Below the pieces are notes generated by a model. The model worked only from the letters and a program-made list of their open reading frames with translations, did no database searches and was not told the origin of the DNA. A program made the translations under genes and the position numbers. Shown in pieces: positions 42,534-52,255 of a stretch of DNA of 64,000 bases (positions are counted from its first letter, which is position 1; the number at the start of each line of letters is the position of its first letter). This DNA is from an uncultured Methanomassiliicoccus sp. (lineage in GTDB: Archaea; Thermoplasmatota; Thermoplasmata; Methanomassiliicoccales; Methanomassiliicoccaceae): positions 186,001-250,000 of the forward strand of contig CALUEU010000002.1 of NCBI GenBank assembly GCA_944319735.1, in the 5' to 3' direction.

Positions 42534-43289
42534 TTACTTTTTGCGCTTTTTCTTCTTTCCACGGTTGAAATAAACGTAGATGAAGATTATCACCATTATG
42601 ACAACCAGGATAGAGAGCACGATGGAGATGATTCCCCAGCCGCCATCACCAGTGTAGAATGTACCGGTAGCAGACAGTTTGTCAGAATCGCCAAAGCTGA
42701 CTAAACCATTGAGGCTTTCGTCAAAGACGATTTCATAGTTGTGCTGACCGCCCTTGAGAGCGCCAGCGTTTACATCAAATGTCAGCTTAGTTGCCTCTTC
42801 TGATGCTTTGATATCTACCTTGTCTGTACGGTACAGCTTACCGTCGATGTAAAGTTTTACAGGTACGCCTTCAAGAGACATTCCGCCTATGTTCTTGACA
42901 TCTACAGAGACCTGATAAACGTTGACAACGTTCATTGTATAGGTCCTTGTAAGTTTTCCTCCAGTGATTTCTGAAGACTCAATTGTGACGGTTATTGTAA
43001 CCTTACCAAGAGTTTTTGGTGCGGTGTATTTGAAGGAAAATGTTCCGTCCGTAGTGCTTCCTGTATGGTTGGAGGAACTTCCATTTATTTTCCCCTTTCC
43101 ACTGTCAACTTTTACAGAGTAGCTGTACTTCTGAAGGTTATCGACTGTCACTTTGATTGTTTCGTCTCCCTCAGGGGCTACGAAATTCATTCCATCAAAC
43201 GTTACCTTGTAGTCTTTATCTTCAGCTCCCAGCGCAGCATTTGCTACTGGAAGGGCTATAAGACAAAAAGTTAGCAGCAGTGCTAACAC
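42534..43289 (-). CDS. Anchored extracellular protein after the STT3 fusion
   Basis: A 251-residue surface protein: N-terminal hydrophobic signal (LALLLTFCLIALPVANA), beta-rich Ig-like extracellular part (about 25-215; FSFKYTAPKTLGKVTITVTI, NIGGMSLEGVPVKLYIDGK), a transmembrane helix near 220-242 and a lysine-rich cytoplasmic end. The start GTG at 43289 is 15 bases after the STT3 stop. The signal peptide has no positive n-region from this start; an upstream KKEVIASAA stretch in the same frame would supply it but has no ATG, GTG or TTG. Probably co-transcribed with the STT3 gene; function unknown. Confidence 0.65.
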   Translation of the reverse strand: MLALLLTFCLIALPVANAALGAEDKDYKVTFDGMNFVAPEGDETIKVTVDNLQKYSYSVKVDSGKGKINGSSSNHTGSTTDGTFSFKYTAPKTLGKVTITVTIESSEITGGKLTRTYTMNVVNVYQVSVDVKNIGGMSLEGVPVKLYIDGKLYRTDKVDIKASEEATKLTFDVNAGALKGGQHNYEIVFDESLNGLVSFGDSDKLSATGTFYTGDGGWGIISIVLSILVVIMVIIFIYVYFNRGKKKKRKK

Positions 43290-43303
43290 TGCTGCAGATG
43301 CGA

Positions 43304-46300
43304 TTACCTCTTTCTTCTGCGTCCAAACACCCCCTTGTTTACGTTAACGATTACAGTAGCTACCAGAAGCAGCACTATAAGCGCTATAACGATCCACACT
43401 GAGTTCGGCATAGTAGGTGCGGAATCAGAAGCTCCTGAACCTTCACTTGAGGTATTTCCATCAACTGAAAGGTCCGCGGTAGACATCTTGGCTGATTCGT
43501 TTGCAACCTTTGAACTATCATTTTCAGATGTAACTCTCAGACTGACAGATACATCATTCCTTGCGTTTTCTCCGCGTTCCAGAGTAACTTCGACAGTCTT
43601 GACTTTACCAGCTCCAAGGTCAGAGATTGTCTCTGAACCGAGTTTTACAGTCCATCCTGCGCTCTCGATCTCACTCTTGTTCATGAGTTCGACTTTGTAG
43701 CTGTCGGTGGTGTTGCTGGCGTTTTCAACTATGAAGTTGAATTTCACAGTTGAACCGTTTGTTGTTACCTGTTCCACGGTTATCTTAGGCGCATTGTATG
43801 TCGGGTTAACCTTCACTTCGAGTTCAGTACTGGACTCTCCAGCTCCGACCTTGCCCAGTGATTTTACATTTAACATTACAGGGTCATGATCTACAAGAGC
43901 GCCTTCTGGTGTCTCGACTGTTACTCTGAATGTACCAGTCTGACCGGCTGCGATGGAGATTGTTTCTCTGTCAACGGTTACTTTCCAACCTTCACCTGCC
44001 GTGGTGTCGAGTTTGTATTCATCGTCAACATTGCCGGTGTTTGTGATAGATACATCAAATGTCACACTCTGACCTGCGTTGGTAGTCTTCGGGGCTCCTG
44101 GATTAACTGTGTAGCTGCCACGGTTCTGAAGCTGCATGTTGATGTCAACGGAATTTGAACCGTCTTCACCTACAACAAAGCCTGTGTAAGCAGAGTAAAC
44201 ACGAGTTATGTTTCCACTGGTTGTCTGGGCTGTGGCTTCCACAAGATATTCACCATCTGGGAGAATCACTGTGGTTGTTCCAGATGCACTCACACGGTAT
44301 TTTGCATTGTCAGAGATTGTGATTGTAGTACCGCTCGGAGCATTTGTTAGCCTGAGTGTTACAGTTTTACCCTGCTCCAGTACAACATTCATTGTTGTGT
44401 CTCCGTCGGCTGAGACTTCAAAGGTTCCCATGTAAACGGAGCTGCCATTAACAGCATATAAGCTGTAAAGGCCAGGAGCAAGATCTACAGAGTACCTGCC
44501 GTTGCTGAACTCTAAGTTGTAGCTGTCTCTCTCAGTAGCTGAGTCAGATAATGCAATAAACTGATAGCTAGTCCAGTTCATGTTTGTTGTACCTGAGACA
44601 TGTGCAAGGTAATCAGATTTAGACAGATCTATCTCAAGTGAGACTTTTGATCCTGCTACAGTGAAGCTCTGGTCTGCGGTGTATGACACATATTTTCCAG
44701 ACTCATTGTCCAGGCTGTGATATTCTAAGGTGATCTTGTAGTTGCCTTTTGGAAGGTAAAGTGTTGTCAGATCGCCTTTCTCAATTGCTGCTTCAATCTT
44801 ATGGCCTGCACTGTCGGTGATGTAAGCAGTCACGGTCTGTGAACTGTCTTTTAGAGATCCGGTGACCTCTGTGGCTTCAGACAGAGTTAACGTCTGCTTG
44901 CCGGAATTGCTGACAGTTATGGATGCTATTGCGGCGTGCTGCTTGTTATCAGAGTCTTTCACCGAAGCATAGACGGTGTATTTTCCAGGTGCTAAGTAAA
45001 CAGAGGAGGTCAGTGAAGATCCAGTGCTTACTGATTTGGTTTCATCACCAAAGAATTTGATAGATCCAGACTTGATTTCTCCTACGCCTGTGAGCTCAAT
45101 TGTAGTGTTATAGACAATTGGCACATCAATGTCGTATTCGACGAATGCACCTGCTCCGACTGTTAGTGACTGGGAGTAGTAGTACTTCGACGACTCGTTC
45201 TCTTTGGGTTCTTCAATCGTGACTGTGTATGTGCCAGGCCTGAGTTCTACAGAGTAGTTGCCGTCTTCCTGGATTTTAACTGTTTCAGAGCTGCCAGATG
45301 ATGGTTTGAAGTTAATCGAGGTGTCAGCTGGAGCTCCTGTGACATGACCGGTTACTGTTACTTTATCAGATGTCAGAGAAATGGTGCCTATTGAGGCTCC
45401 GCTTGACTTCACATCTTTAGTGTATTCTGAGTAGCCGTATGCTTTGACTTTGACTTTATAATCTCCAGATGGAACTGGCAGAGTGAATTTACCGTCTCCA
45501 TCTGTTGTAGTGAAGATGGTGTGGCCTTCCTTGGAAACGCTGACTGTTGCACCAGGAACCGCTGTATTTCCGTCTTTTACTGTTCCAGTTATGTTCGTTC
45601 CGTCAGCTTTGAGGTTGATATCACCAGACAGATTGCCCCAGTAGAAGCTTGAGCCAGATGATGCATAAACTTTGTAGTTACCATTTGGAAGCAGCACTTT
45701 GAACTTACCGTCTTTGTCTGTTGTCAGTTTATGATATGTGCCATTGGAACCCATGATAAGCATGGTTGCGTCTTCTTGGATTGAACCGTTGTTCTTTACA
45801 ACTCCTTCGTGGACTTTTGCATCCCCTAATGTAATGTCGTAGCTACCAGAGAAGTCTTTGGTAGATAGAGTACCAAGGTATGCTTTGTCTCCAGAGTATG
45901 CATAGACGCTGTATTCCATGTCCTTTGGTAAAGTCAGGGTGAATGATCCATTGGTCTTGATTTCAGATGAGTAAACTCCATCCTTTGATTCTATCCAGAG
46001 AGTCTTCTCGGATTCTCCACCGGTGATGTTGCCTGAGACTGTTACGTACTCCTTAACGGTTAATTCCAAACCAGTTACAGGCTGTGAAGTAACTTCGACT
46101 ACCTGTGTTCCAATGTCCATTCCTTCAGCTATCAGTTTGTAGGTACCAATTGGTATCTTCTCAAAGGTGAAGGTACCATTGTTGTCTGTGTGAGCTGTAT
46201 ATATCTTACCGGTTGCAGTGTTGAGCAAGGCCAGTCCCAGATTCTGAGCTGCTGATCCGTTGTCTAATTTTACTGTACCGGATACTGTCAGGGCTTTCAC

Positions 46301-49300
46301 AGCGATGTCTAAGTCATAGTTTGCGCCCAGTTTGATATTGAAACTTGAGCTGTATGAGTATTCATGGCCGTCGACCATTGATGAAAGGTTATAATCGCTT
46401 CCCGGAGCAGCTACAAATGCAAAGTTTCCGTTTTCATCAGTTTCAACTGTTGATGTGTAGATTGTCTTGGAGCTGTCGGAAGGATCTGGTTGTGAGAGTT
46501 TTACGTCGTTGCCGGCAATTACTTCATCGTTTCCATCAAAGCGTCCGTTACCATCTAAGTCCCAGAACAGCTTTCCTTTTACAGAAGAAGCATAAAGCCT
46601 GTTGTCGCCGTTTTCATTGAATTCTTCTTCCCACATTGCCTGTTGGTATGTGACCCTGTAGTCTATACGATCAAGCACTTTTGAACCGAGACCGGTCTTA
46701 GTGTCGATTGAACCGATAGAGTAGACGACTTCAATGCCGTTCCAGTCATCGGTGGAGTCACCGTATGGGAGATAAAGTGTGTATTCACCGTTTTCATCTG
46801 TTTCTGTTGTGTGGTGGACTACACCCATCTCATCAACTGCAGAAACGTGCACTCCTTCCAGAGGCAGGTTGTCGATTTCAGATGTTACTGTGCCTTTAAG
46901 GACTGCACCGTTGTAGTAATCAAGTATTACTGCTCCGCCAGCATCTGAATATCTGGTGAAGTCCACGGTTCCAGTTTCTCCGGTTTCAGGATCTTTCCAG
47001 TCACCGGCATCAATCTTTTTCTGGATATCCTTGGCTTCTTCGATGGAGATAATTCTCCAATGTTTGTTATATTCAGCTTTAGCAGCATCATCAGCATCTT
47101 CAGCTAAGTCATAGGGGTTGTAGTAAGCTGTCTGATAGACCTGTTTGAAGTGGGCTAGGCCCATTCCAGCATTTCCTTCGCCGGAAGATCCCATGAATGA
47201 TTTGTACATTATGGAGTTGTAGAACGTGTCTGTGTACGATATACCATATGAAATTACTGAGTAACCAGCCGGTATATCTTTTGCATCTACCACTGAAAGT
47301 GATGATGTTGTTGGATTGTAAACGTAGGCAGTGATCTTATAGAAGTCAGTGGGAGCTCCAGTGTAGGAGTCAAGCACATAATCTGACAGTGAAGCTGCTA
47401 CGTAAAGAACACCCTGAGACTGGTAGCCAAGCGGGTAAATGCTGGAATCAAACATGAAGTATCCGAAGTCCAGGTTGGTGGCGTTCTTGATGTCGCCGTA
47501 AATCTGAATCAGATCGTCGGATGATGCCAGCTCATGAGAGGCAACTGCATATTTTGCATTGATTGCCGAAAGATCGCTTGTGCGGTGTCCATATGTGTCA
47601 GGGTCATCGAGAACTGTCTGAATGTATTTGGATGGATTCTCGAAGATATCAATGAGTTTGTTAGCAAGATCCTCGCCTAAGATGTTTCTGATCTCGCTAG
47701 AGAATGCATTGTTGTTTTCTGCATAATTGTATTCTAAAGCACGGATGACCAGAAGTGCAATTCCCTCTTCTTCGCTCTTGGCGGTGAGGAAAGCGCTTGT
47801 AAACTCTGCATCAGAATACATTTGTGATGACAAGACAGGGTGTGAACCGTTCTGCACGACCTGAGGTCCGTATCCGTTCCATACCATTACAGCAGGCTTA
47901 TCGCCTATATTCACCACATCTATGTTCTGCTTCGCCAGCCAGTCAAGCGCTTGCGCCAGATATGAGTCGTCAAGCGTCAGGTAATATGAGAATGCACCTA
48001 AGTACCACAGGCTGTTGAGATCGTCATAAGAATCTATGCCGCTCGGATGCAGGAAATCAGGCATTGCGTCGAACACACCCTCATCATACTCTGCTTTGTC
48101 AGAGTAGGGTATACCTGCATCGACTGCACCCCATGCATTGGGCACGAGGATCATTACAACTATGAAAAGCACCCCTACGACATGCTTCAAGTTGAAAACT
48201 TTTCTAAGATTGTGAGTAGGGTTTGACCAGAAGCCTACAAGGTTTCTGGAAATGTCTTCGAAATGTAATTTATCAATTATATATCCCAGCACCCATGCCG
48301 ATGCAATAGCAAAGACGGGTGTTGCGAGGTAGATGAACCCAGAAGATACTGTTGCGAGATACATGCTTAAGACGGTTGCAACAGCTGCGAATACCAGCAC
48401 AGAAGAATTGCTCTTGCGGATTTTCAATACTGCCCAGGCAGCTCCGATAAGAGCAAGCCAGAAGGTGACTGCACCAAATGACAGCACGTATTTCGAGAAG
48501 GGTTCGTTTGTTAATGAGATTGTATTGAATATTGAATAATCTACACCAAACAGTGTTGCACTTAATATTCCAGGCCAGACGAAGTGTATTGCTACAAGTC
48601 CGACTACAAGAACAATGAGCATAACCGGTATTGAAAGAACCCAAGGCAGTTCCTTGGTGAAGATTGCAATTAGTCCGATTGCAATTGTTCCTAAGAACAG
48701 TAAGAAAGCAGGTGTAAATGTACCCATGAAGCCGAGCTGGTAATATACAGGAGCAATAAACAAGAATGTGACTCCGAGCATAACTACCATGGAGATGAGT
48801 TCTCCAGTAACGTCGACATTTTTGAATCTGTTAATAAATGTCTGAACGATGAAGTAGATCAGGATGATAGATACAAGATAGGTATATCCAGTCCACATGA
48901 AGGCAATGGCCGCTAAACATGTACCAGCCATGACTGCAAAGATAAGTGATCTCTTATTGTTCAGATGTTCTTTAAATCCGGATTTCCACGAACCTACCAC
49001 ATTTGAGGCCTTTGAGCTCTGCAGCGAACGGATCATAAAGTAAAGCGCGAACGTTGCAAAGAATAGAGCCATACCGAAATAGTCGGCTTCAGAGAATACT
49101 GTCTTAATGATGCTTCCAGACATAATAGCGTAAAGGAAAGCAGCCATCAGACCGACTCTCCTGTTTACCAATGTTTTTCCTATAAGGAATATTGGAAGAC
49201 AGGCTAATGCTCCCCAAATTGCAGAGGAAAAGAGTAGAGCATATGCTGATGCATCATTTACGGCCATGCCAGTGACAGCTGAAATAAGCTGTCCAGTTAC

Positions 49301-49654
49301 AGCCACAGACCAGTCATACAGAGGTGGTATCGGGTTGTTCATTCCGAATGGATAATTGAAGGCCTCATCCCAGAGAAGGTGAGAATGTTGGCTGTTAATA
49401 TACTCAATAATATGTTGATGTAAATAAGCGTCATAACCACCAGCAATCAAAAAGCCCCCATCCACAGAAGTGGAATAGCCAAAGTAGCTACGCACAAATA
49501 GTGCCAAAAAAACGATAGCAACTAAGATCAAAACAGTACTCCAGCGTCCACGCAACCAATCCTTAAAGCCGTGTGAACTGGAAGTATTGCCTCGATTAGG
49601 CCTCTTCAAATCCCATCTAAGCCGCTCTGCCGGCTTACCTTCGTCTGATTCCAT
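43304..49654 (-). CDS. aglB: STT3/AglB-type oligosaccharyltransferase fused to a giant extracellular stalk
   Basis: A 2116-residue membrane protein. Residues 1 to about 480 hold the multi-helix STT3 domain with the first acidic motif (GGYDAYLHQHII, D75) and an EADYFG element near 190. About 480-900 is the lumenal domain; the place of WWDYG reads VMVWNGYG (W592, N593, G594). From about 900 to 1830 are repeated beta-sandwich units of the carboxypeptidase-regulatory type (TDENGEYTLYLPYG, TDNNGTFTFEKIP and many more), then NEW3/CARDB-like domains (about 1840-2060), a transmembrane helix near 2088-2108 and a GRRRKR tail. STT3 enzymes transfer glycan to asparagine of surface proteins. The frame is unbroken; whether the altered motif is active is unclear. 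Confidence 0.85.
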   Translation of the reverse strand: MESDEGKPAERLRWDLKRPNRGNTSSSHGFKDWLRGRWSTVLILVAIVFLALFVRSYFGYSTSVDGGFLIAGGYDAYLHQHIIEYINSQHSHLLWDEAFNYPFGMNNPIPPLYDWSVAVTGQLISAVTGMAVNDASAYALLFSSAIWGALACLPIFLIGKTLVNRRVGLMAAFLYAIMSGSIIKTVFSEADYFGMALFFATFALYFMIRSLQSSKASNVVGSWKSGFKEHLNNKRSLIFAVMAGTCLAAIAFMWTGYTYLVSIILIYFIVQTFINRFKNVDVTGELISMVVMLGVTFLFIAPVYYQLGFMGTFTPAFLLFLGTIAIGLIAIFTKELPWVLSIPVMLIVLVVGLVAIHFVWPGILSATLFGVDYSIFNTISLTNEPFSKYVLSFGAVTFWLALIGAAWAVLKIRKSNSSVLVFAAVATVLSMYLATVSSGFIYLATPVFAIASAWVLGYIIDKLHFEDISRNLVGFWSNPTHNLRKVFNLKHVVGVLFIVVMILVPNAWGAVDAGIPYSDKAEYDEGVFDAMPDFLHPSGIDSYDDLNSLWYLGAFSYYLTLDDSYLAQALDWLAKQNIDVVNIGDKPAVMVWNGYGPQVVQNGSHPVLSSQMYSDAEFTSAFLTAKSEEEGIALLVIRALEYNYAENNNAFSSEIRNILGEDLANKLIDIFENPSKYIQTVLDDPDTYGHRTSDLSAINAKYAVASHELASSDDLIQIYGDIKNATNLDFGYFMFDSSIYPLGYQSQGVLYVAASLSDYVLDSYTGAPTDFYKITAYVYNPTTSSLSVVDAKDIPAGYSVISYGISYTDTFYNSIMYKSFMGSSGEGNAGMGLAHFKQVYQTAYYNPYDLAEDADDAAKAEYNKHWRIISIEEAKDIQKKIDAGDWKDPETGETGTVDFTRYSDAGGAVILDYYNGAVLKGTVTSEIDNLPLEGVHVSAVDEMGVVHHTTETDENGEYTLYLPYGDSTDDWNGIEVVYSIGSIDTKTGLGSKVLDRIDYRVTYQQAMWEEEFNENGDNRLYASSVKGKLFWDLDGNGRFDGNDEVIAGNDVKLSQPDPSDSSKTIYTSTVETDENGNFAFVAAPGSDYNLSSMVDGHEYSYSSSFNIKLGANYDLDIAVKALTVSGTVKLDNGSAAQNLGLALLNTATGKIYTAHTDNNGTFTFEKIPIGTYKLIAEGMDIGTQVVEVTSQPVTGLELTVKEYVTVSGNITGGESEKTLWIESKDGVYSSEIKTNGSFTLTLPKDMEYSVYAYSGDKAYLGTLSTKDFSGSYDITLGDAKVHEGVVKNNGSIQEDATMLIMGSNGTYHKLTTDKDGKFKVLLPNGNYKVYASSGSSFYWGNLSGDINLKADGTNITGTVKDGNTAVPGATVSVSKEGHTIFTTTDGDGKFTLPVPSGDYKVKVKAYGYSEYTKDVKSSGASIGTISLTSDKVTVTGHVTGAPADTSINFKPSSGSSETVKIQEDGNYSVELRPGTYTVTIEEPKENESSKYYYSQSLTVGAGAFVEYDIDVPIVYNTTIELTGVGEIKSGSIKFFGDETKSVSTGSSLTSSVYLAPGKYTVYASVKDSDNKQHAAIASITVSNSGKQTLTLSEATEVTGSLKDSSQTVTAYITDSAGHKIEAAIEKGDLTTLYLPKGNYKITLEYHSLDNESGKYVSYTADQSFTVAGSKVSLEIDLSKSDYLAHVSGTTNMNWTSYQFIALSDSATERDSYNLEFSNGRYSVDLAPGLYSLYAVNGSSVYMGTFEVSADGDTTMNVVLEQGKTVTLRLTNAPSGTTITISDNAKYRVSASGTTTVILPDGEYLVEATAQTTSGNITRVYSAYTGFVVGEDGSNSVDINMQLQNRGSYTVNPGAPKTTNAGQSVTFDVSITNTGNVDDEYKLDTTAGEGWKVTVDRETISIAAGQTGTFRVTVETPEGALVDHDPVMLNVKSLGKVGAGESSTELEVKVNPTYNAPKITVEQVTTNGSTVKFNFIVENASNTTDSYKVELMNKSEIESAGWTVKLGSETISDLGAGKVKTVEVTLERGENARNDVSVSLRVTSENDSSKVANESAKMSTADLSVDGNTSSEGSGASDSAPTMPNSVWIVIALIVLLLVATVIVNVNKGVFGRRRKR

Positions 49655-49764
49655 TTATAAGGTCTCCTAGGTAGAATCTTCCACTCATCCTTGGAGAGCT
49701 ATTTATAATCTATGCTCTCGCTACATATAGAAAAGTTAGATAGAAAGTTGCCTTTGCAGATAGA

Positions 49765-50412
49765 TTAGAGATTTAGAGTCTTAATCTCATCGGCTAACTT
49801 CTGAGCGGAGGTTTTTGGATTATTGCTTTCATAGATTGAACGTCCAACGATCACATAGTCTGCACCGTTCAGGATAGCATTGGAGGCCGATCCGCCCTGA
49901 GCTCCAACTCCGGGAGAAAGTATCTGAAGGCTGCCTGCTGATTCTCTGATCTTTTTTATCCTCTCAGGTCTGGTAGCTGGGGCTATCAAGCCTGTTGCCC
50001 CACATTCAGCTGCCATGAGTGCAAACTCCTCTGCATGCTGAGCAGTGAATTCTTGTCCTCCTGGGTGTGACATTTCGGTAACAACAAATACGTCTTTTCC
50101 TGCCGCTGCGCTCACACATTCTTTCAATGAATCTGTACCAGTAAAGGCATGAACAATCACGCCTGATGCTCCGCGTTTGACTGACTGCTCAATAATCAGC
50201 CTGTCTGTATTAGGGATATCTGCGATCTTGAAGTCACAGATTACATCAGCCTTCTGAGAAAGTGTAGTTATTATCTCCGGACCAGCTGAAAGAATCAACG
50301 GCCAGTTTATTTTAACCGCATCAATTATGCTGCACACTTCGTCCAGAACATGCAGTGCTTTGGACACATCAGTTTCATCCAGAGCCAAGATAAGACGGGA
50401 ATCCATTCTCAT
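49765..50412 (-). CDS. pyrF: Orotidine 5'-phosphate decarboxylase
   Basis: Last step of UMP synthesis. A 215-residue TIM barrel with the catalytic D60-x-K62-xx-D65 motif (DFKIADIPNT), LILALDETD at the N-terminus and LSPGVGAQGG and ADYVIVGRSIYES for phosphate binding. Start ATG at 50412 or 50406. Divergent from the radical SAM gene, with 87 bases between. Confidence 0.96.
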   Translation of the reverse strand: MRMDSRLILALDETDVSKALHVLDEVCSIIDAVKINWPLILSAGPEIITTLSQKADVICDFKIADIPNTDRLIIEQSVKRGASGVIVHAFTGTDSLKECVSAAAGKDVFVVTEMSHPGGQEFTAQHAEEFALMAAECGATGLIAPATRPERIKKIRESAGSLQILSPGVGAQGGSASNAILNGADYVIVGRSIYESNNPKTSAQKLADEIKTLNL

Positions 50413-50499
50413 TTGATCATGATGTAATTACTGTTAGTATATATGATCTGATCTCTTCGCACATGTGAGGATATATAGATAGTATGTAACTTCAGGATC

Positions 50500-51555
50500 A
50501 TGAAAACTGAAAGGATGGAAGCCGATTCCATCTACACAGGGCATCTTCCAAAAGGCTGTACAATGTGCAGAAAAGGTGCTAAGTTAGTGCTACTTGTATC
50601 AGGACGCTGCGATTCAGGATGCTTTTACTGCCCCCTTTCATCTAAAAAGAAAGATAAGGATGTTATCTACGCCGATGAAAAATTAGTCTCATCTGACGAA
50701 GATATAATTTCTGAAGCGGAATCAATTGACGCTGAAGGTACTGGCATCACTGGAGGAGATCCTGTTAAATCACTGGATAGAACGATTCACTACATAGAGT
50801 TATTAAAACATCATTTTGGAAAAAAACATCATATACATCTGTATACTGCATCACTGGACACAGATGCATACAGTAGCCTGGAAAAAGCTGGACTAGATGA
50901 GCTTAGGATCCACCCCCCTGTTGAAAAATGGGGAGATCTGCCAGAATTGGAAAATTTTATAAAAAGTACTAAAATGAGTGTAGGATTTGAAATTCCCGCC
51001 ATCCCGGGAAAAGAAAAAGAGATTCAAGATCTGATTAAATTTGCAGAAAAGTCTGGACTTGACTTTATAAATCTGAATGAGCTGGAATTTTCAGAAGGCA
51101 ACTGGAATGCACTGGAAAAAAGAGGTTTCACAGCCAAAGATGAGATTTCAAGTGCAGTGGCTGGAAGTGAAGAGCTTGCTTATGAAATGATAAAAACTGC
51201 CAAAATGCCCATCCACTACTGCTCATCAAGTTTCAAAGATGCGGTTCAGCTGAGACAGAGACTCAAAAGGAGAGCGTTGAAAACTTCTCTTCCATCAGAC
51301 TTAATAACTGAAGACGGAACACTCTTGAAAGGCGTGATAGAGGGAGATCCTGTAAAAATTGCTGAAGTTCTGAAAAAAGAATTTGATGTCCCTGAAGAAT
51401 TAATGCATTTTGATAAAGAAAAAGAAAGAATTGAGGTCGCGCCGTGGATTCTGGAAGAGATCTTTGAAGACCTCCCCTATGATTCCTTCATTGTAGAAGA
51501 ATATCCTACAGCAGACCGGTTAGAGGTTGAGAGAGAACCGCTTAAGCGACACTGA
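50500..51555 (+). CDS. Radical SAM protein (COG2108-like)
   Basis: A 351-residue radical SAM enzyme. The cluster motif is C37-x3-C41-x2-C44 in GRCDSGCFYCP; C20 and C23 (KGCTMCRKGAKLV) form a second cysteine pair at the N-terminus. GTGITGGDPVKSLDRTI is the SAM-binding segment. It matches archaeal COG2108 proteins (pyruvate-formate-lyase-activase-like); substrate unknown. Its stop overlaps nusA on the opposite strand by 14 bases. Confidence 0.85.
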   Translation: MKTERMEADSIYTGHLPKGCTMCRKGAKLVLLVSGRCDSGCFYCPLSSKKKDKDVIYADEKLVSSDEDIISEAESIDAEGTGITGGDPVKSLDRTIHYIELLKHHFGKKHHIHLYTASLDTDAYSSLEKAGLDELRIHPPVEKWGDLPELENFIKSTKMSVGFEIPAIPGKEKEIQDLIKFAEKSGLDFINLNELEFSEGNWNALEKRGFTAKDEISSAVAGSEELAYEMIKTAKMPIHYCSSSFKDAVQLRQRLKRRALKTSLPSDLITEDGTLLKGVIEGDPVKIAEVLKKEFDVPEELMHFDKEKERIEVAPWILEEIFEDLPYDSFIVEEYPTADRLEVEREPLKRH

Positions 51556-51970
51556 TGCTCTGAACGTTGTGGTGTCTGTTAACGATATCTCTGGCGAGTT
51601 TAAGATTGCGTCCATTTTTACCAATGGCGCGTCCTTTTACTTTTGGATCAACAGTCACTGTGGCGTGTAGAACATTGCCACGTGACTCAATCTCCACTTT
51701 CTGGACGTTGTAGTTGTAGAATACATTCTTAATGAATGTCTCTGGATCGTCAGAGTATTCGACAACCTGAATGTTTCTTCCTGTCTGATTTTTCAGACGG
51801 ATTACATTTTCCCCGCCTTTTCCCACAGCACGGTTGGCTTGGCCGGGTTCGACAACGAACACCAGCTTGTCCTCTGCTTCCATGCAGTCTTTTACTCTCG
51901 TTTTTGTTACCTGTTCAAAGAGGTTTATGTAACGAAGAGTATCCTCGGTAAATGTTATTTCCGTTGGCAT
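51542..51970 (-). CDS. nusA: NusA-like KH-domain transcription factor
   Basis: A 142-residue archaeal NusA homologue containing two KH domains (about 35-75, GQANRAVGKGGENVIRL; about 105-140, KGRAIGKNGRNLKLA), without the S1 and N-terminal parts of bacterial NusA. Last gene of the RNA polymerase operon; rps12 and rps7, which follow in many archaea, are not here. Confidence 0.93.
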   Translation of the reverse strand: MPTEITFTEDTLRYINLFEQVTKTRVKDCMEAEDKLVFVVEPGQANRAVGKGGENVIRLKNQTGRNIQVVEYSDDPETFIKNVFYNYNVQKVEIESRGNVLHATVTVDPKVKGRAIGKNGRNLKLARDIVNRHHNVQSISVA

Positions 51971-51976
51971 ATTTCA

Positions 51977-52255
51977 TCACAGCGAGAGAATATTTGAGGT
52001 ACCCTTGTCTATGACAGCTAGGGCAGAAACTGAGAATGGTTTTCCGCATAATGCGCCTAGATCCATGTTGGTTCCCTCATATTTGTAAACCTTTGTGTTG
52101 TGGTTTCCAGATTGGAGGAACTCACTCGGGCAATTGGCAGCGATGATTACGATTTTTGCATCTCCGCTGTTTATTGCCTTCTCTGCCTGCTGCACGCCGT
52201 AGACCACTTTACCGGTGGTAGCAGCGGCCTTAATTGCTCTTCCTAAATCTATCAT
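51977..52255 (-). CDS. rpl30e: Ribosomal protein L30e
   Basis: A 92-residue L7Ae-fold ribosomal protein with [38 protein letters not shown] and the short KVYKYEGTN strand. Start overlaps the rpoA2 stop (ATGA) and the gene stands in its usual place between rpoA2 and nusA. Confidence 0.93.
   Translation of the reverse strand: MIDLGRAIKAAATTGKVVYGVQQAEKAINSGDAKIVIIAANCPSEFLQSGNHNTKVYKYEGTNMDLGALCGKPFSVSALAVIDKGTSNILSL

Noticed and set aside
43304-49654. Separate genes for STT3 and the stalk
   Set aside because: The reading frame is continuous for 2116 codons with no internal stop or good ribosome site between the two parts.
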